From IMG/VR virus record IMGVR_UViG_3300049734_000263, positions 1 to 64,000 of that record: a DNA stretch of 64,000 nucleotides; one strand, given 5' to 3'. This DNA comes from a virus. The notes below the pieces were generated by a model, which did no database searches, was not told where the DNA came from, and saw only the letters and a list, made by a program, of their open reading frames with translations. The position numbers and the translations under genes are program-made. Below are positions 39,884 to 48,202 of the stretch, one piece after another; position 1 is the stretch's first letter, and each line of letters starts with the position of its first letter.

Positions 39884-40035
39884 TGATCGTTCGAACAAGC
39901 AAAGGTTATCAGGTCAAGAGCGAGAGCGGCGACAAGAACCTGAGCAAGCCGAACATCTCGAAGAAGAAGGCGAAGAAGAGAGTTCGCCAGGTCGAGTATT
40001 ACAAGGCCAAGGCGGAAGGGGCGCTGAAGGGATGA
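39883..40035 (+). CDS. very small basic protein
   Basis: A 50-codon frame starting within the upstream stop (TAATG) and ending in an ATGA overlap with the next gene. The product is extremely Lys-rich (KPNISKKKAKKRVRQVEYYK). The coupling on both sides supports it as a real gene. It might bind DNA or act in head assembly. Confidence 0.55.
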   Translation: MIVRTSKGYQVKSESGDKNLSKPNISKKKAKKRVRQVEYYKAKAEGALKG

Positions 40036-40304
40036 GCGACGAAGTACAGCAGAAAGGCTACCGCATTCCCACATATGTGCGGGGACCCATTGCACCGCTA
40101 AGCGAGCAACAGAAGGCGACCGTGACATTGCCGCCGCTAGCTGATGGCCAATCGCAGTGGACCGTCGAACATGGGCCAGTACCAGAGCCAGCGCTGAGGG
40201 CCTTCACCTGGAATGACGCCCGCAAGGTCGCCGCATTCGTGCGCGACGGGCTGTTGATGATAGTGAAGGGGCTCGAACGCACATTTGATTTAGGGAAGAA
40301 GTAG
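40032..40304 (+). CDS. small hypothetical protein
   Basis: A 90-residue protein from ATG 40032 (ATGA overlap; GCTGAAGG upstream). Neutral, with a helical C-terminal half. It is the last gene before the terminator at 40380. Confidence 0.58.
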   Translation: MSDEVQQKGYRIPTYVRGPIAPLSEQQKATVTLPPLADGQSQWTVEHGPVPEPALRAFTWNDARKVAAFVRDGLLMIVKGLERTFDLGKK

Positions 40305-40379
40305 AACAGCAATCATAAGGTTTTTGTTTAGTCATTAGCCGCGTTCAGCATTCGTTGGGCGCGGAAATTACCTGAACAC

Positions 40380-40436
40380 AGGCCGCCAATTCGGTGATTG
40401 GTCCATTGGGATCGGTCGCCGGTTGGCGGCCTTTTT
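40380..40436 (+). terminator. intrinsic terminator before the scaffold gene
   Basis: AGGCCGCCAA (40380-40389) pairs with TTGGCGGCCT (40423-40432), followed by T5 and, 16 bases on, ATG 40453. The 33-base loop can form further pairs. Confidence 0.72.
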
Positions 40437-40452
40437 CATTTTAGGACCAAAA

Positions 40453-41931
40453 ATGGACGAACCAACCAATTCAGGTGTACCAGCAGGCGCCCCGCCTGCG
40501 GCGGAATCAAGTCCGGCTTCCGCTCCCGCTGACACCGGCGGACAAGGGGCGACGAGCGGCGGCGAGCCTTCGACCGGACCGGTTCCGGCGCAAGGTGCCC
40601 CGGCCGTCGCGGCAGTAGCAGGGGACGAGAGCGGCGCTGACGCCGGCGCCGAGGAGTTTCAACTGCCTGTAACCGAAGAAGAGTTGCAGCAGGCTCCCGA
40701 ACAGTGGCGTGAAAAGTTCACATCGTTACTCAACGGCTACAAATCACTGGATGCGGACCATAAGGCGCTCAAGGGCCAGTATCAACCGCTCGCCGACTAC
40801 GGCGAGGCGGCCGAGATCAAGAGCCAGCTTGAATTGCTCGACGGTCTGTATGGGTATGCGCAGGACACCGAAGGGAACACGCTCTATGACGAGTATACCG
40901 GCTTGCCTATGTCCTCGACGATGGGTTTCGTGTCGAGGATTCAGGAGGGGAGCCCGGCGCTCGCGCAGCAGTTGTTCCTCGACCTGTGGACCGCGAAAGG
41001 CGTGGACGGGCTCACTGGCGCCCAACGGATGTTTCAAGCCGTGGGGCTGGACCCGAGACGGCTCGCCGAATATCAGGCGCTTACCCAGAATCCTACCAAA
41101 TCTGTGCCGACATCAAGCGGAGTCGCCACTCCTGAAGAACTGTCGGTTATTCCCGAACATCACCACGCGACCTACAAGCTTCTCAGCGCCAGCGATCGCT
41201 ATAAGGCCCAGCAAATAGAAGATCCGCAGGAACTGGAAAGCTTTCTGGCCGAAAAACAGGAATTCTTCGAAAACCGCAGATTCCGCGAGGCTTACGAAAA
41301 GGCCCAATCGGAACGTGCGGTGCGCGAAGGGCAAGAGTTTCAGGCCAGCGTGGAGAGATCGTTCACGGAATACTCGACCAAGCTTCGTCAGGACGGACTG
41401 AACTCCATCATCAAGAATTTAAGCTCCAAGGTTCAATTCTCGGCTGATCCCACAACCAACGCCGTACAGACCGGAGCGGTGATGTCCATTATGGCCAATC
41501 TGCTCAATCCGGATCTGCGCTTTGCGACCGAAGGCGCTTTGCAGGCGCTCGGCGTGACGATTGATCAGAGTTTTAACGACTCTCTGGTCGCCCTCGGCGA
41601 GCAGGCGAGAGCGGTCAAGTTGTACGAAGCATATGCGGCCAACCCTGCATATGCCCAGTACCGCAATGACGCAGCGCTCGGCAAAGCTCGGGGCGAGGTC
41701 AAGCGTCTCTACGATGGCGTGATCGCCAAATTCAATGGCATCGCGCTCAAAGTCGCGAAGGTCATCGCGGGCGGAAATCAGGAACTGCGGGAAGTCGAGA
41801 AATCGAAGCTGGAGCATGGCGCTCGCCCCACTGTCGGCGGCGGCGGCCTCCCCGCCAACGGCGCGGTCAAACCGACCGCGAAACCGTTCACGGTGGAGTA
41901 CCTGCAGCAGCTACGGCAGGCGGGCCAATAG
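40453..41931 (+). CDS. scaffolding protein
   Basis: A 492-residue protein from ATG 40453. The N-terminal 75 residues are low-complexity Ala/Pro/Gly/Ser. The remainder is helical and acidic (EELQQAPEQWREKFTSLLNG), with a Gly/Pro/Lys-rich tail, as in phage scaffolding proteins. It lies immediately upstream of the capsid gene, its usual place. It would guide prohead assembly and then leave. Confidence 0.72.
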   Translation: MDEPTNSGVPAGAPPAAESSPASAPADTGGQGATSGGEPSTGPVPAQGAPAVAAVAGDESGADAGAEEFQLPVTEEELQQAPEQWREKFTSLLNGYKSLDADHKALKGQYQPLADYGEAAEIKSQLELLDGLYGYAQDTEGNTLYDEYTGLPMSSTMGFVSRIQEGSPALAQQLFLDLWTAKGVDGLTGAQRMFQAVGLDPRRLAEYQALTQNPTKSVPTSSGVATPEELSVIPEHHHATYKLLSASDRYKAQQIEDPQELESFLAEKQEFFENRRFREAYEKAQSERAVREGQEFQASVERSFTEYSTKLRQDGLNSIIKNLSSKVQFSADPTTNAVQTGAVMSIMANLLNPDLRFATEGALQALGVTIDQSFNDSLVALGEQARAVKLYEAYAANPAYAQYRNDAALGKARGEVKRLYDGVIAKFNGIALKVAKVIAGGNQELREVEKSKLEHGARPTVGGGGLPANGAVKPTAKPFTVEYLQQLRQAGQ

Positions 41932-41943
41932 GAGTAACGATCC

Positions 41944-43218
41944 ATGGCCAACGTAGATTTCTCGAACCTGCCTGACCTCAAGCGTCAGGACGTCGAAATG
42001 ATGGTGCGTTCGTTCTTTGAGAACAACGCGCCGGGCTATAACGCTTTCGAGAAGGACGTCGAACACAAGGAACTAACCGAAAAGGGCTACCGCATACCAT
42101 ACTACTCGCGGCGCCCCGGCGGCCACACCGGGTTCGTTCCGTCGTCCTCCAGCTTTAATGCAGCGGTCCCAATGCAGACCCAATCGATGTTCGTTTACCC
42201 GGTCGGGTACGCCCTTCCAATAGTCTGGCAGGGCGCGAGCATTCGCGCCTTCAAGAAGGACCAAAAGAACAACATCGTGGGTTTGATGGGTATCCTGCAA
42301 CTCTATACCGAGACCGGAACCAAGAGAACGAATCAGATGTTCTATGGTGACGGGTCCGGCGCCCTGGCTTTCAGCGCGTCGGCGATCGGCGGCACGGGCG
42401 TTACCTCATGCAACTTCACGACTGCCGCGGCGGCAACGCCTGGGCAGACGAAGGGCGCCGTGCGCTTGGAAGAGGGTCACACCTACCAGGCGATCAACCC
42501 TTCGACCGGCGCGGTGCGCGGGGCGTTCACCGTCGTCACACCGGGCAAGACCTCGGCGACGATCAATGTCACGTCGGGCACGATCAGCTCGGCCGATCCG
42601 ATCGTAGATGTCGGCTCGTTCCAGCGCTATATGCGTGGTCTGGGTCATCTCATCTCGGACCAGACCCGCGTCCTGCAGGGGCTGAACACCGGCAATTTCC
42701 CCGATTTGAACGCGCCCGTGCTTGATCTTAATGGCGTGGTGATGTCGCCGGCCGCTCAGGAAACCCTGAAGTCGATGATCAACACCCGCAACAACACCGA
42801 AGACGCCGAGGCGAAGCTGACCGGCTTCATCACTTTCGGCCAGCATTCGGTGTTGAGAAAGCAGGGGTATAACCTCGGCTTCTACATCCGGTCGGCCGAG
42901 GGTGGCGACACCGTTAAGGGCGTGGCCAAGCGCTACGAGGACGGTGACACCGTTTACGTGCGTGATGCGGATATGGACGAAGACCGTAACTATCTCGCCC
43001 AGGCCGATCAGCACAAGATGTTCGAGGAAATGCCCTTCGGGGAATACGACCTCGACAATCAGGAGTGGCGAATGTTGTTGGGTCTGAACAACACCGGTTC
43101 AGACGACTACCAGCGCGCCATTGGCTACCGGGCCAACCCTGGCACGCTCCTGCCACGCTCGAGCGGGTTCATCAAGCGAGCGTCGCTCACCGGCGTCGTC
43201 ACGCAGGCGACTAGCTAG
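41944..43218 (+). CDS. major capsid protein
   Basis: A 424-residue protein with AGGAGTAACG upstream. It follows the scaffold gene and has the size and composition of a HK97-fold capsid protein: an N-terminal helical region, RIPYYSRRPGGHTGF, a central beta-rich part (VTPGKTSATINVTSGTISSA) and a C-terminal domain (GYRANPGTLLPRSSGF). It forms the icosahedral shell. A terminator follows at once, as is common after highly expressed capsid genes. Confidence 0.8.
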   Translation: MANVDFSNLPDLKRQDVEMMVRSFFENNAPGYNAFEKDVEHKELTEKGYRIPYYSRRPGGHTGFVPSSSSFNAAVPMQTQSMFVYPVGYALPIVWQGASIRAFKKDQKNNIVGLMGILQLYTETGTKRTNQMFYGDGSGALAFSASAIGGTGVTSCNFTTAAAATPGQTKGAVRLEEGHTYQAINPSTGAVRGAFTVVTPGKTSATINVTSGTISSADPIVDVGSFQRYMRGLGHLISDQTRVLQGLNTGNFPDLNAPVLDLNGVVMSPAAQETLKSMINTRNNTEDAEAKLTGFITFGQHSVLRKQGYNLGFYIRSAEGGDTVKGVAKRYEDGDTVYVRDADMDEDRNYLAQADQHKMFEEMPFGEYDLDNQEWRMLLGLNNTGSDDYQRAIGYRANPGTLLPRSSGFIKRASLTGVVTQATS

Positions 43219-43244
43219 TTTTCACAACCAAGGCTGAACAACTT

Positions 43245-43277
43245 CGGGAGAGGCTGGAAGCCTCTCCCGCTTCTTTT
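43245..43277 (+). terminator. intrinsic terminator after the capsid gene
   Basis: CGGGAGAGGCT (43245-43255) pairs with AGCCTCTCCCG (43259-43269) around a 3-base loop and is followed by a T-rich stretch. Confidence 0.75.
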
Positions 43278-43292
43278 CATTGAGGTGTTTTT

Positions 43293-43571
43293 ATGGCTAT
43301 TTCAGCGGCCTTCGCAGGCAAGGATTTAGGGCCGGAGAGCAGGCGCAGCGATGAGGCGTCGGAGATCGTTGCCATCACCGGATCAACCGGCGCGGTCGGC
43401 GATCAGACTACTTACACCTGCAAGCATGTTCATCGCAACGCAAAGATCATCGGCGGCGCGTTTGCGATTGCGAGCGCGGCCGAAACTCTGGCCGGGACTA
43501 CGCTAACCATTGAGGCGCGTGTCGCCCTGGCGAACACTACCGTCCATGTTGAAGTCAAGGGTGACATTTGA
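43293..43571 (+). CDS. small head protein candidate
   Basis: A 92-residue protein rich in Ala/Thr with beta strands, directly after the capsid terminator. It has the look of a decoration or stabilising protein. No family recognised. Confidence 0.55.
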   Translation: MAISAAFAGKDLGPESRRSDEASEIVAITGSTGAVGDQTTYTCKHVHRNAKIIGGAFAIASAAETLAGTTLTIEARVALANTTVHVEVKGDI

Positions 43572-44431
43572 TGATCGCTGCAGCCGATTACCTTTCAACT
43601 AAAGACCGCCATCCCGTCTACGACAATCCGCGCAAGTGGGGCGAGCCCGGCATATGGAACCCGCCGACGTTCGACGTCGCCAAGTTTCAGAAGCGGCTCG
43701 ATAAGATCGTCGGCACGTCCGATGGCAAGCCCATTGTCAGGCTCGTCTGGGCCTGGCAGTCGCGCGAATTCTTCCACACCGAGTTCGACGGCCTCGGTAC
43801 GCCGACGAAGGGCGAGTTTCGCGCGAAGTACCGCTTTATGACTATCACCTTGCCCGATGGTGATGAGGTGGACATCTCGGTTCCGCGGTGGATCCTGGAA
43901 CAACGGTACGAGCCGGGCCAGTACTGGCAGACCTGGCAGCAGTCGCGATATGTCCAGGATCCGGCGCTCGGCCGAACGGTTGATAAGCGCGGAGATCCGC
44001 CGCCCGATGGTTGGTACGGCTATTTGCGGACCGTCGCGGAGCACGACCCGGAGGAGGCGTGCTGCGATCGGGCGTGGCGGGATCACAGGCGCCGCTGCTG
44101 GGGATATTACCGTGAGCCGTCTGAAAAGGATCTCTGGATTCTTCAGAAGGCGGTCAATATGCGCGATAAAGACCCGCAGAAGGTCTCGCCGCACGAGCCG
44201 TTGCCGGAGTGGGCGCTCGACGACGCTCAGCGTTTGGCCTACGCCGAAGAGAAGGCGGTTGAAAAGGAAGGAAGCCGGCTTAATCACGACTTCTGGCATT
44301 CGTGGGTTAATTCCCACGGCTGGCGCGCCTTTGAGAGCAACCACAAGACCTTGACGCACGGCAAGTATAAGTTTGCCTGGCCAACCAAGTTCAAAACCGA
44401 CGAAAAGTCGGGCCTGTCAATTCCCGAATAA
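43571..44431 (+). CDS. hypothetical late protein
   Basis: A 286-residue protein starting at a TGATG overlap (TTG 43568 would add one residue). It has aromatic-rich segments (YEPGQYWQTWQQ, WRDHRRRCWGYYREP, DFWHSWVNSHGWRAFES). The C-terminus carries His/Trp motifs. No family recognised; it lies between head and connector genes. Confidence 0.6.
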   Translation: MIAAADYLSTKDRHPVYDNPRKWGEPGIWNPPTFDVAKFQKRLDKIVGTSDGKPIVRLVWAWQSREFFHTEFDGLGTPTKGEFRAKYRFMTITLPDGDEVDISVPRWILEQRYEPGQYWQTWQQSRYVQDPALGRTVDKRGDPPPDGWYGYLRTVAEHDPEEACCDRAWRDHRRRCWGYYREPSEKDLWILQKAVNMRDKDPQKVSPHEPLPEWALDDAQRLAYAEEKAVEKEGSRLNHDFWHSWVNSHGWRAFESNHKTLTHGKYKFAWPTKFKTDEKSGLSIPE

Positions 44432-44442
44432 CAAGGAGAACT

Positions 44443-45480
44443 ATGTCAACAGCAGTTTTGGCAATGCCCATCGTGGATGAGCAAATGCCGCAGTTTATAG
44501 ACAGTGACGCCGTACCGCTGGACGCGGTGCGGTGGCTGTTCTTTCCAGGCGACGCGCTCGCGCCACGGCGGAAGCGCGAGTTGAAAGACCTGACCGGCTT
44601 CGGCGTTCACGCGCGAGGTGGGGAGCCGTTCAGGCTTTATTCCAATGGTGGCGATGAGATCAACAGCCCGTGCCTTCTTCGAACCAAGGGCGTGTTGCCG
44701 CGCGCGCTGATCACGCCGCTTGAGGTCGCTGCGGTGTGGACACCACCGGATCTGATTCCAGAGGGAATGCCGACGTTTCGAGGCGTTTCAACTCCCGGCG
44801 CGAAGTGGACCGATACCCTGCCAGGAATTAAAACATTTCCTGGCCAGGTGATCGGCGCCATTTTGACGGCCGCGCGCAACGACCAGGGCAATAGCAAGGG
44901 CGTAGTCGAGATCGAATCGCTCAGGACGGTGACCTGGGAAGATGTCACCGCCGAGAGGTTGCAATATTTGTTCTTTCCGACCTGGCCTCAGTTGCCACCG
45001 ACCTTGCGCGAACTGGCTGAATCTGTCGAAGCGGGCCGAAGGAAAACAGGACAGCGCGACTTGCAGCTCATCGGCGACGAGATGCTCTCGGCGTGCGAGC
45101 AGTTCCGCCTGTGGGCGACGGACCGGATCAAGTTCGAGGAAACATTGGTAGCCGTCGGCACGACGAAAGATGGCTGGACGCATCGGCTGAGTGATGTTGG
45201 CGAACAGTTGATGGCGCAACTGGAGATCACGGCGCAGTCCAAGGCGCTCCTCGAGGCGACGCAATTGCAGGGGCAGTTAAACAAATCCATCAGCGATATG
45301 ATCGCCACTCAGGCCAGCAAGTCAGACGTTCCAGTTGTGGATGTTCTCCAGAAATTGCAGGAAAACCAGAATCTGCTTGCCGATGCGCTGACATCTCTTG
45401 TTGATCGTTTGACCACGCCGAGCGCGCCAACCGCCACGGCGGAACCCTCGAAGGTTCCGAACAAAAACAAACAGGGCTGA
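44443..45480 (+). CDS. hypothetical late protein with C-terminal coiled coil
   Basis: A 345-residue protein with AAGGAGAA upstream. The first half is beta-rich with two FF(P/F)x(D/T) segments (RWLFFPGDALAP, YLFFPTWPQLPP) suggesting an internal duplication. The last 100 residues form a coiled coil and a Pro/Thr tail. No family recognised. Confidence 0.6.
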   Translation: MSTAVLAMPIVDEQMPQFIDSDAVPLDAVRWLFFPGDALAPRRKRELKDLTGFGVHARGGEPFRLYSNGGDEINSPCLLRTKGVLPRALITPLEVAAVWTPPDLIPEGMPTFRGVSTPGAKWTDTLPGIKTFPGQVIGAILTAARNDQGNSKGVVEIESLRTVTWEDVTAERLQYLFFPTWPQLPPTLRELAESVEAGRRKTGQRDLQLIGDEMLSACEQFRLWATDRIKFEETLVAVGTTKDGWTHRLSDVGEQLMAQLEITAQSKALLEATQLQGQLNKSISDMIATQASKSDVPVVDVLQKLQENQNLLADALTSLVDRLTTPSAPTATAEPSKVPNKNKQG

Positions 45481-45773
45481 TGGCCAAATTCCTGAAACTC
45501 AAGACCGATGATCCTGGCGTCGTGGAATACGGGTTTCAATGCCCGGGCTGCGGAGGTCTTCACATGATCCGGACGAAGGGCGAGCGCCCACGCTGGGAGT
45601 GGAACGGCGACGTTGACAGGCCGACCTGCTCGCCATCGCTCCTCGTCGGCCCGGGCACGAGCTACCAGTGCCACAGCTTCATCAGAGACGGCCAGATTTA
45701 TTTTCTCAACGATTGTTCGCACGAGTTGCGCGGGCAGACGGTCGAGATACCGGAATGGGAGACGAGTAAATAA
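45480..45773 (+). CDS. DUF6527-like zinc protein
   Basis: A 97-residue protein starting within the upstream stop. FQCPGCGGLHMI, RWEWNGD, RPTCSPSLLV, YQCHSFIRDGQIYFL and SHELRGQTVEIPE are the segments of a small phage family with one zinc-binding site (CxxC with later Cys/His). Often found among head-tail genes. Role unknown. Confidence 0.72.
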   Translation: MAKFLKLKTDDPGVVEYGFQCPGCGGLHMIRTKGERPRWEWNGDVDRPTCSPSLLVGPGTSYQCHSFIRDGQIYFLNDCSHELRGQTVEIPEWETSK

Positions 45774-45775
45774 CG

Positions 45776-46552
45776 ATGCCAACCCTCGACGAAATAACTT
45801 CTAACGTTCGGACAGTTCTCGGCGATCCGCAGGCGCAGCATCCGGGACTGCGCCAGGTATTCAAGCATGTCTTGAATCACACGCAGTCCCTTTACAACCA
45901 TCTCAACAACACAAATAAGGCGTGGGCGACGGTCGAAATCCCGCTCCAGGCGCAGGCGAACAAGTCCGACTACACCATCAACGCCCAGAACTGGGGCCGG
46001 GCCTTGCTCGTCTACACCGAAGACCAAAGCACGCCCGGTCATTGGGAGCGGACAGTCCCGTTTTTCAACGCCCAGAATCTCAATCTTGCCTATGACGGGC
46101 CGCGGGACGGCGCGAATTGGTTCGGCGGCTTTCTCGACGGAAGTAATCACACGGCCTTGGGGATTGCTTTCCTACGAGAACCGAGCGGCCAGGTCGTCAA
46201 AGCTCGCATTCGCCCGGTCCCGCAGGCGCCCGCGACTTATCGAATCATTTACGCTGTCGGCCCATGGGCGGAGTCCGCGGCGCTCGATTCGTCGCCTGTC
46301 CTCGCTGAACACCATCATCTGATCGAAACACGCGCGGCGATCGCGTGTTTGCCTGACGCGAGATGGTGGCTTACCGACGCCGCAATCGGGTCTGATGAAT
46401 GGAAGGCCGTCGAGGCCGCCAACGCGGATCAGCGAAAGACGCGGATGCTTACGCTCGGCAAGGATGAAGTCCGATACACGCGGGATTTTGAACTGTACGT
46501 CAGCAGTTTGAACGGCGCACGGATCAGTTTTCGACATTACTCTTCTATTTGA
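45776..46552 (+). CDS. head-tail connector/adaptor candidate
   Basis: A 258-residue protein. The position after the head genes and the N-terminal helical segment (DEITSNVRTVLG) followed by beta strands fit a connector that binds below the portal, but no family is recognised from the sequence. Confidence 0.5.
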   Translation: MPTLDEITSNVRTVLGDPQAQHPGLRQVFKHVLNHTQSLYNHLNNTNKAWATVEIPLQAQANKSDYTINAQNWGRALLVYTEDQSTPGHWERTVPFFNAQNLNLAYDGPRDGANWFGGFLDGSNHTALGIAFLREPSGQVVKARIRPVPQAPATYRIIYAVGPWAESAALDSSPVLAEHHHLIETRAAIACLPDARWWLTDAAIGSDEWKAVEAANADQRKTRMLTLGKDEVRYTRDFELYVSSLNGARISFRHYSSI

Positions 46553-46558
46553 GGTTTT

Positions 46559-46891
46559 ATGCTTTTCGACGCTAAACCTGTAAAAGTCCTAGCAGATGCC
46601 GCAGCGCTGAACACGCTGTCCGAGGCGTTTGGCCTCACTGACGACATCGTCATCATGGTTGAGTTCAAAACCGGTGTCACGGCGGGCGTGGTGCGACTGG
46701 AAAGCGCTCCGAGAGCTGATTACACGGGCACCTGGAAGACCGAAGTGGATATTACCTTTGCTGGGACGCCGCCCCTTACCCTGTCTGACCGGATAATTCC
46801 GGAAGGCGCCGTTGGCCGGCTGAGAATCAGCACTGCCATTGCGGATGGCGTGATCGACGCCTACATTGAGCGACATCTTACCAGAAGGTAG
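46559..46891 (+). CDS. small beta-rich structural protein
   Basis: A 110-residue protein with beta strands (IVIMVEFKTGVTAGVVRLES, GRLRISTAI) and a length typical of minor tail or head-completion proteins. Seven bases after the adaptor-like gene. No family recognised. Confidence 0.55.
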   Translation: MLFDAKPVKVLADAAALNTLSEAFGLTDDIVIMVEFKTGVTAGVVRLESAPRADYTGTWKTEVDITFAGTPPLTLSDRIIPEGAVGRLRISTAIADGVIDAYIERHLTRR

Positions 46892-46898
46892 AGTAGAT

Positions 46899-47621
46899 AT
46901 GAGCACACCTTGGCCTTGGATCGAAGCCGAAGTAGATCAGCGCCTCAACAACCTCAAGACGGACTCGCCGTCGGACGCTGTCGCGTCTTATGAACTGGTC
47001 CCGAAGACGACCAGCGTAGTTGACGATTCCGCGTTCGCGTTGACATCTGTGCGCGTAGCCATCGTTGATACCGTGATGGAAATCATTGGTCTTATCTGTA
47101 AAACGGAAGGCGACCCGCGCAGGCTGCTGTACAAACTGACCGCAACCGTCGCGCACGGCGGGGATATGCCAACCTCAATGGGGCCATACGGGGCGATTTT
47201 CGACGCAGTAACCGGGCGCCCGCTCGAACCGCGTTCAGCGACTGAGATCGGAGAGATCCGCGCGAACGTGAATAACGCATTCGGCAGTCCGGCGCCGGAC
47301 TTCTTCTATTACGCAATAGACGGTCAGAAGCTCTATCACACACTAGCGGGAAACGCATCGGTCGAGCGGTTCAACTTTGACCGACCAGCGACCACCTACG
47401 GCGCGTTGGCGACGCTCTTCAGCAGTATGGCCAACTTCGCCCCGATTGATGACGAATTCGGCGTTGTCGCGGCGGACGGCGCCGCCGGCCGTGTGGCAGG
47501 CAAGGCTGGGAGCCTGATCAGCGAGGCCGCGAACTTTATGCAACTCTATTATCAAGGGTTGAAAGACCGTGGACTAAACGTCCAGATGATCCCTGACTAT
47601 TCCGCACGTCCTAACGCTTAA
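46899..47621 (+). CDS. late structural protein
   Basis: A 240-residue protein from ATG 46899 with AGAAGGTAGAG upstream. It contains a C-terminal helix with FMQLYYQGLKDRG. Composition is that of a virion protein. It overlaps the next start by one base. Function not known. Confidence 0.58.
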   Translation: MSTPWPWIEAEVDQRLNNLKTDSPSDAVASYELVPKTTSVVDDSAFALTSVRVAIVDTVMEIIGLICKTEGDPRRLLYKLTATVAHGGDMPTSMGPYGAIFDAVTGRPLEPRSATEIGEIRANVNNAFGSPAPDFFYYAIDGQKLYHTLAGNASVERFNFDRPATTYGALATLFSSMANFAPIDDEFGVVAADGAAGRVAGKAGSLISEAANFMQLYYQGLKDRGLNVQMIPDYSARPNA

Positions 47622-48202
47622 TGCCACTCAACGTAGCCGAACTAGTTCTCAGAGCAACCCGAAAAGCCCGCGCCGGCTTCGCGCCGTCTGAATCGCGGAT
47701 CTACGACGATAACGCCTATCTGCTCGTTCGTGATGCGATGAATGAACTGGCGGGACGCGCGGCTATGGATTCCGAGAAGCGCCCGCTTCTGATGCGATTA
47801 TTTGAGCTCACTTTTGCCGACGGCGTGGTTGATATATCAGCCGCTTCGTTCGACGGGTTATTGAAAAGCCACCTGCGCTATGGGTTTCTGTACGATCCCG
47901 GTGACTCCACTCAGTCCGCTCCATACCAATTCATCGACAACCTGCAGGACCTACGACGCTGGCAGCATCCAGCGTTCGGATATTGGGGGCTCAGCGAGCA
48001 GTCAGAGATTGTGACCCGGGCGCGCAATGTCACCGGCGAGTCAGCATTGACCACGCTCAATGGCACGGGCGCCTTGCGCGGGATCTACATTCCCGATTTT
48101 TCTGGCGACAATCCACTCCCCACTGAGTTCGACGACTGGGCGGTTATGATCCTGGCCAAGATGCTTGTGGCCGGTCGCACTCCCGCTCTTGTCCAGAAGT
48201 AA
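47621..48202 (+). CDS. late structural protein, possible connector
   Basis: A 193-residue protein, starting on the last base of the previous gene. The N-terminal helices (VAELVLRATRKARAGF, NAYLLVRDAMNELAG) followed by beta strands resemble head-completion proteins of podoviruses. Assignment is from position and layout only. Confidence 0.52.
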   Translation: MPLNVAELVLRATRKARAGFAPSESRIYDDNAYLLVRDAMNELAGRAAMDSEKRPLLMRLFELTFADGVVDISAASFDGLLKSHLRYGFLYDPGDSTQSAPYQFIDNLQDLRRWQHPAFGYWGLSEQSEIVTRARNVTGESALTTLNGTGALRGIYIPDFSGDNPLPTEFDDWAVMILAKMLVAGRTPALVQK

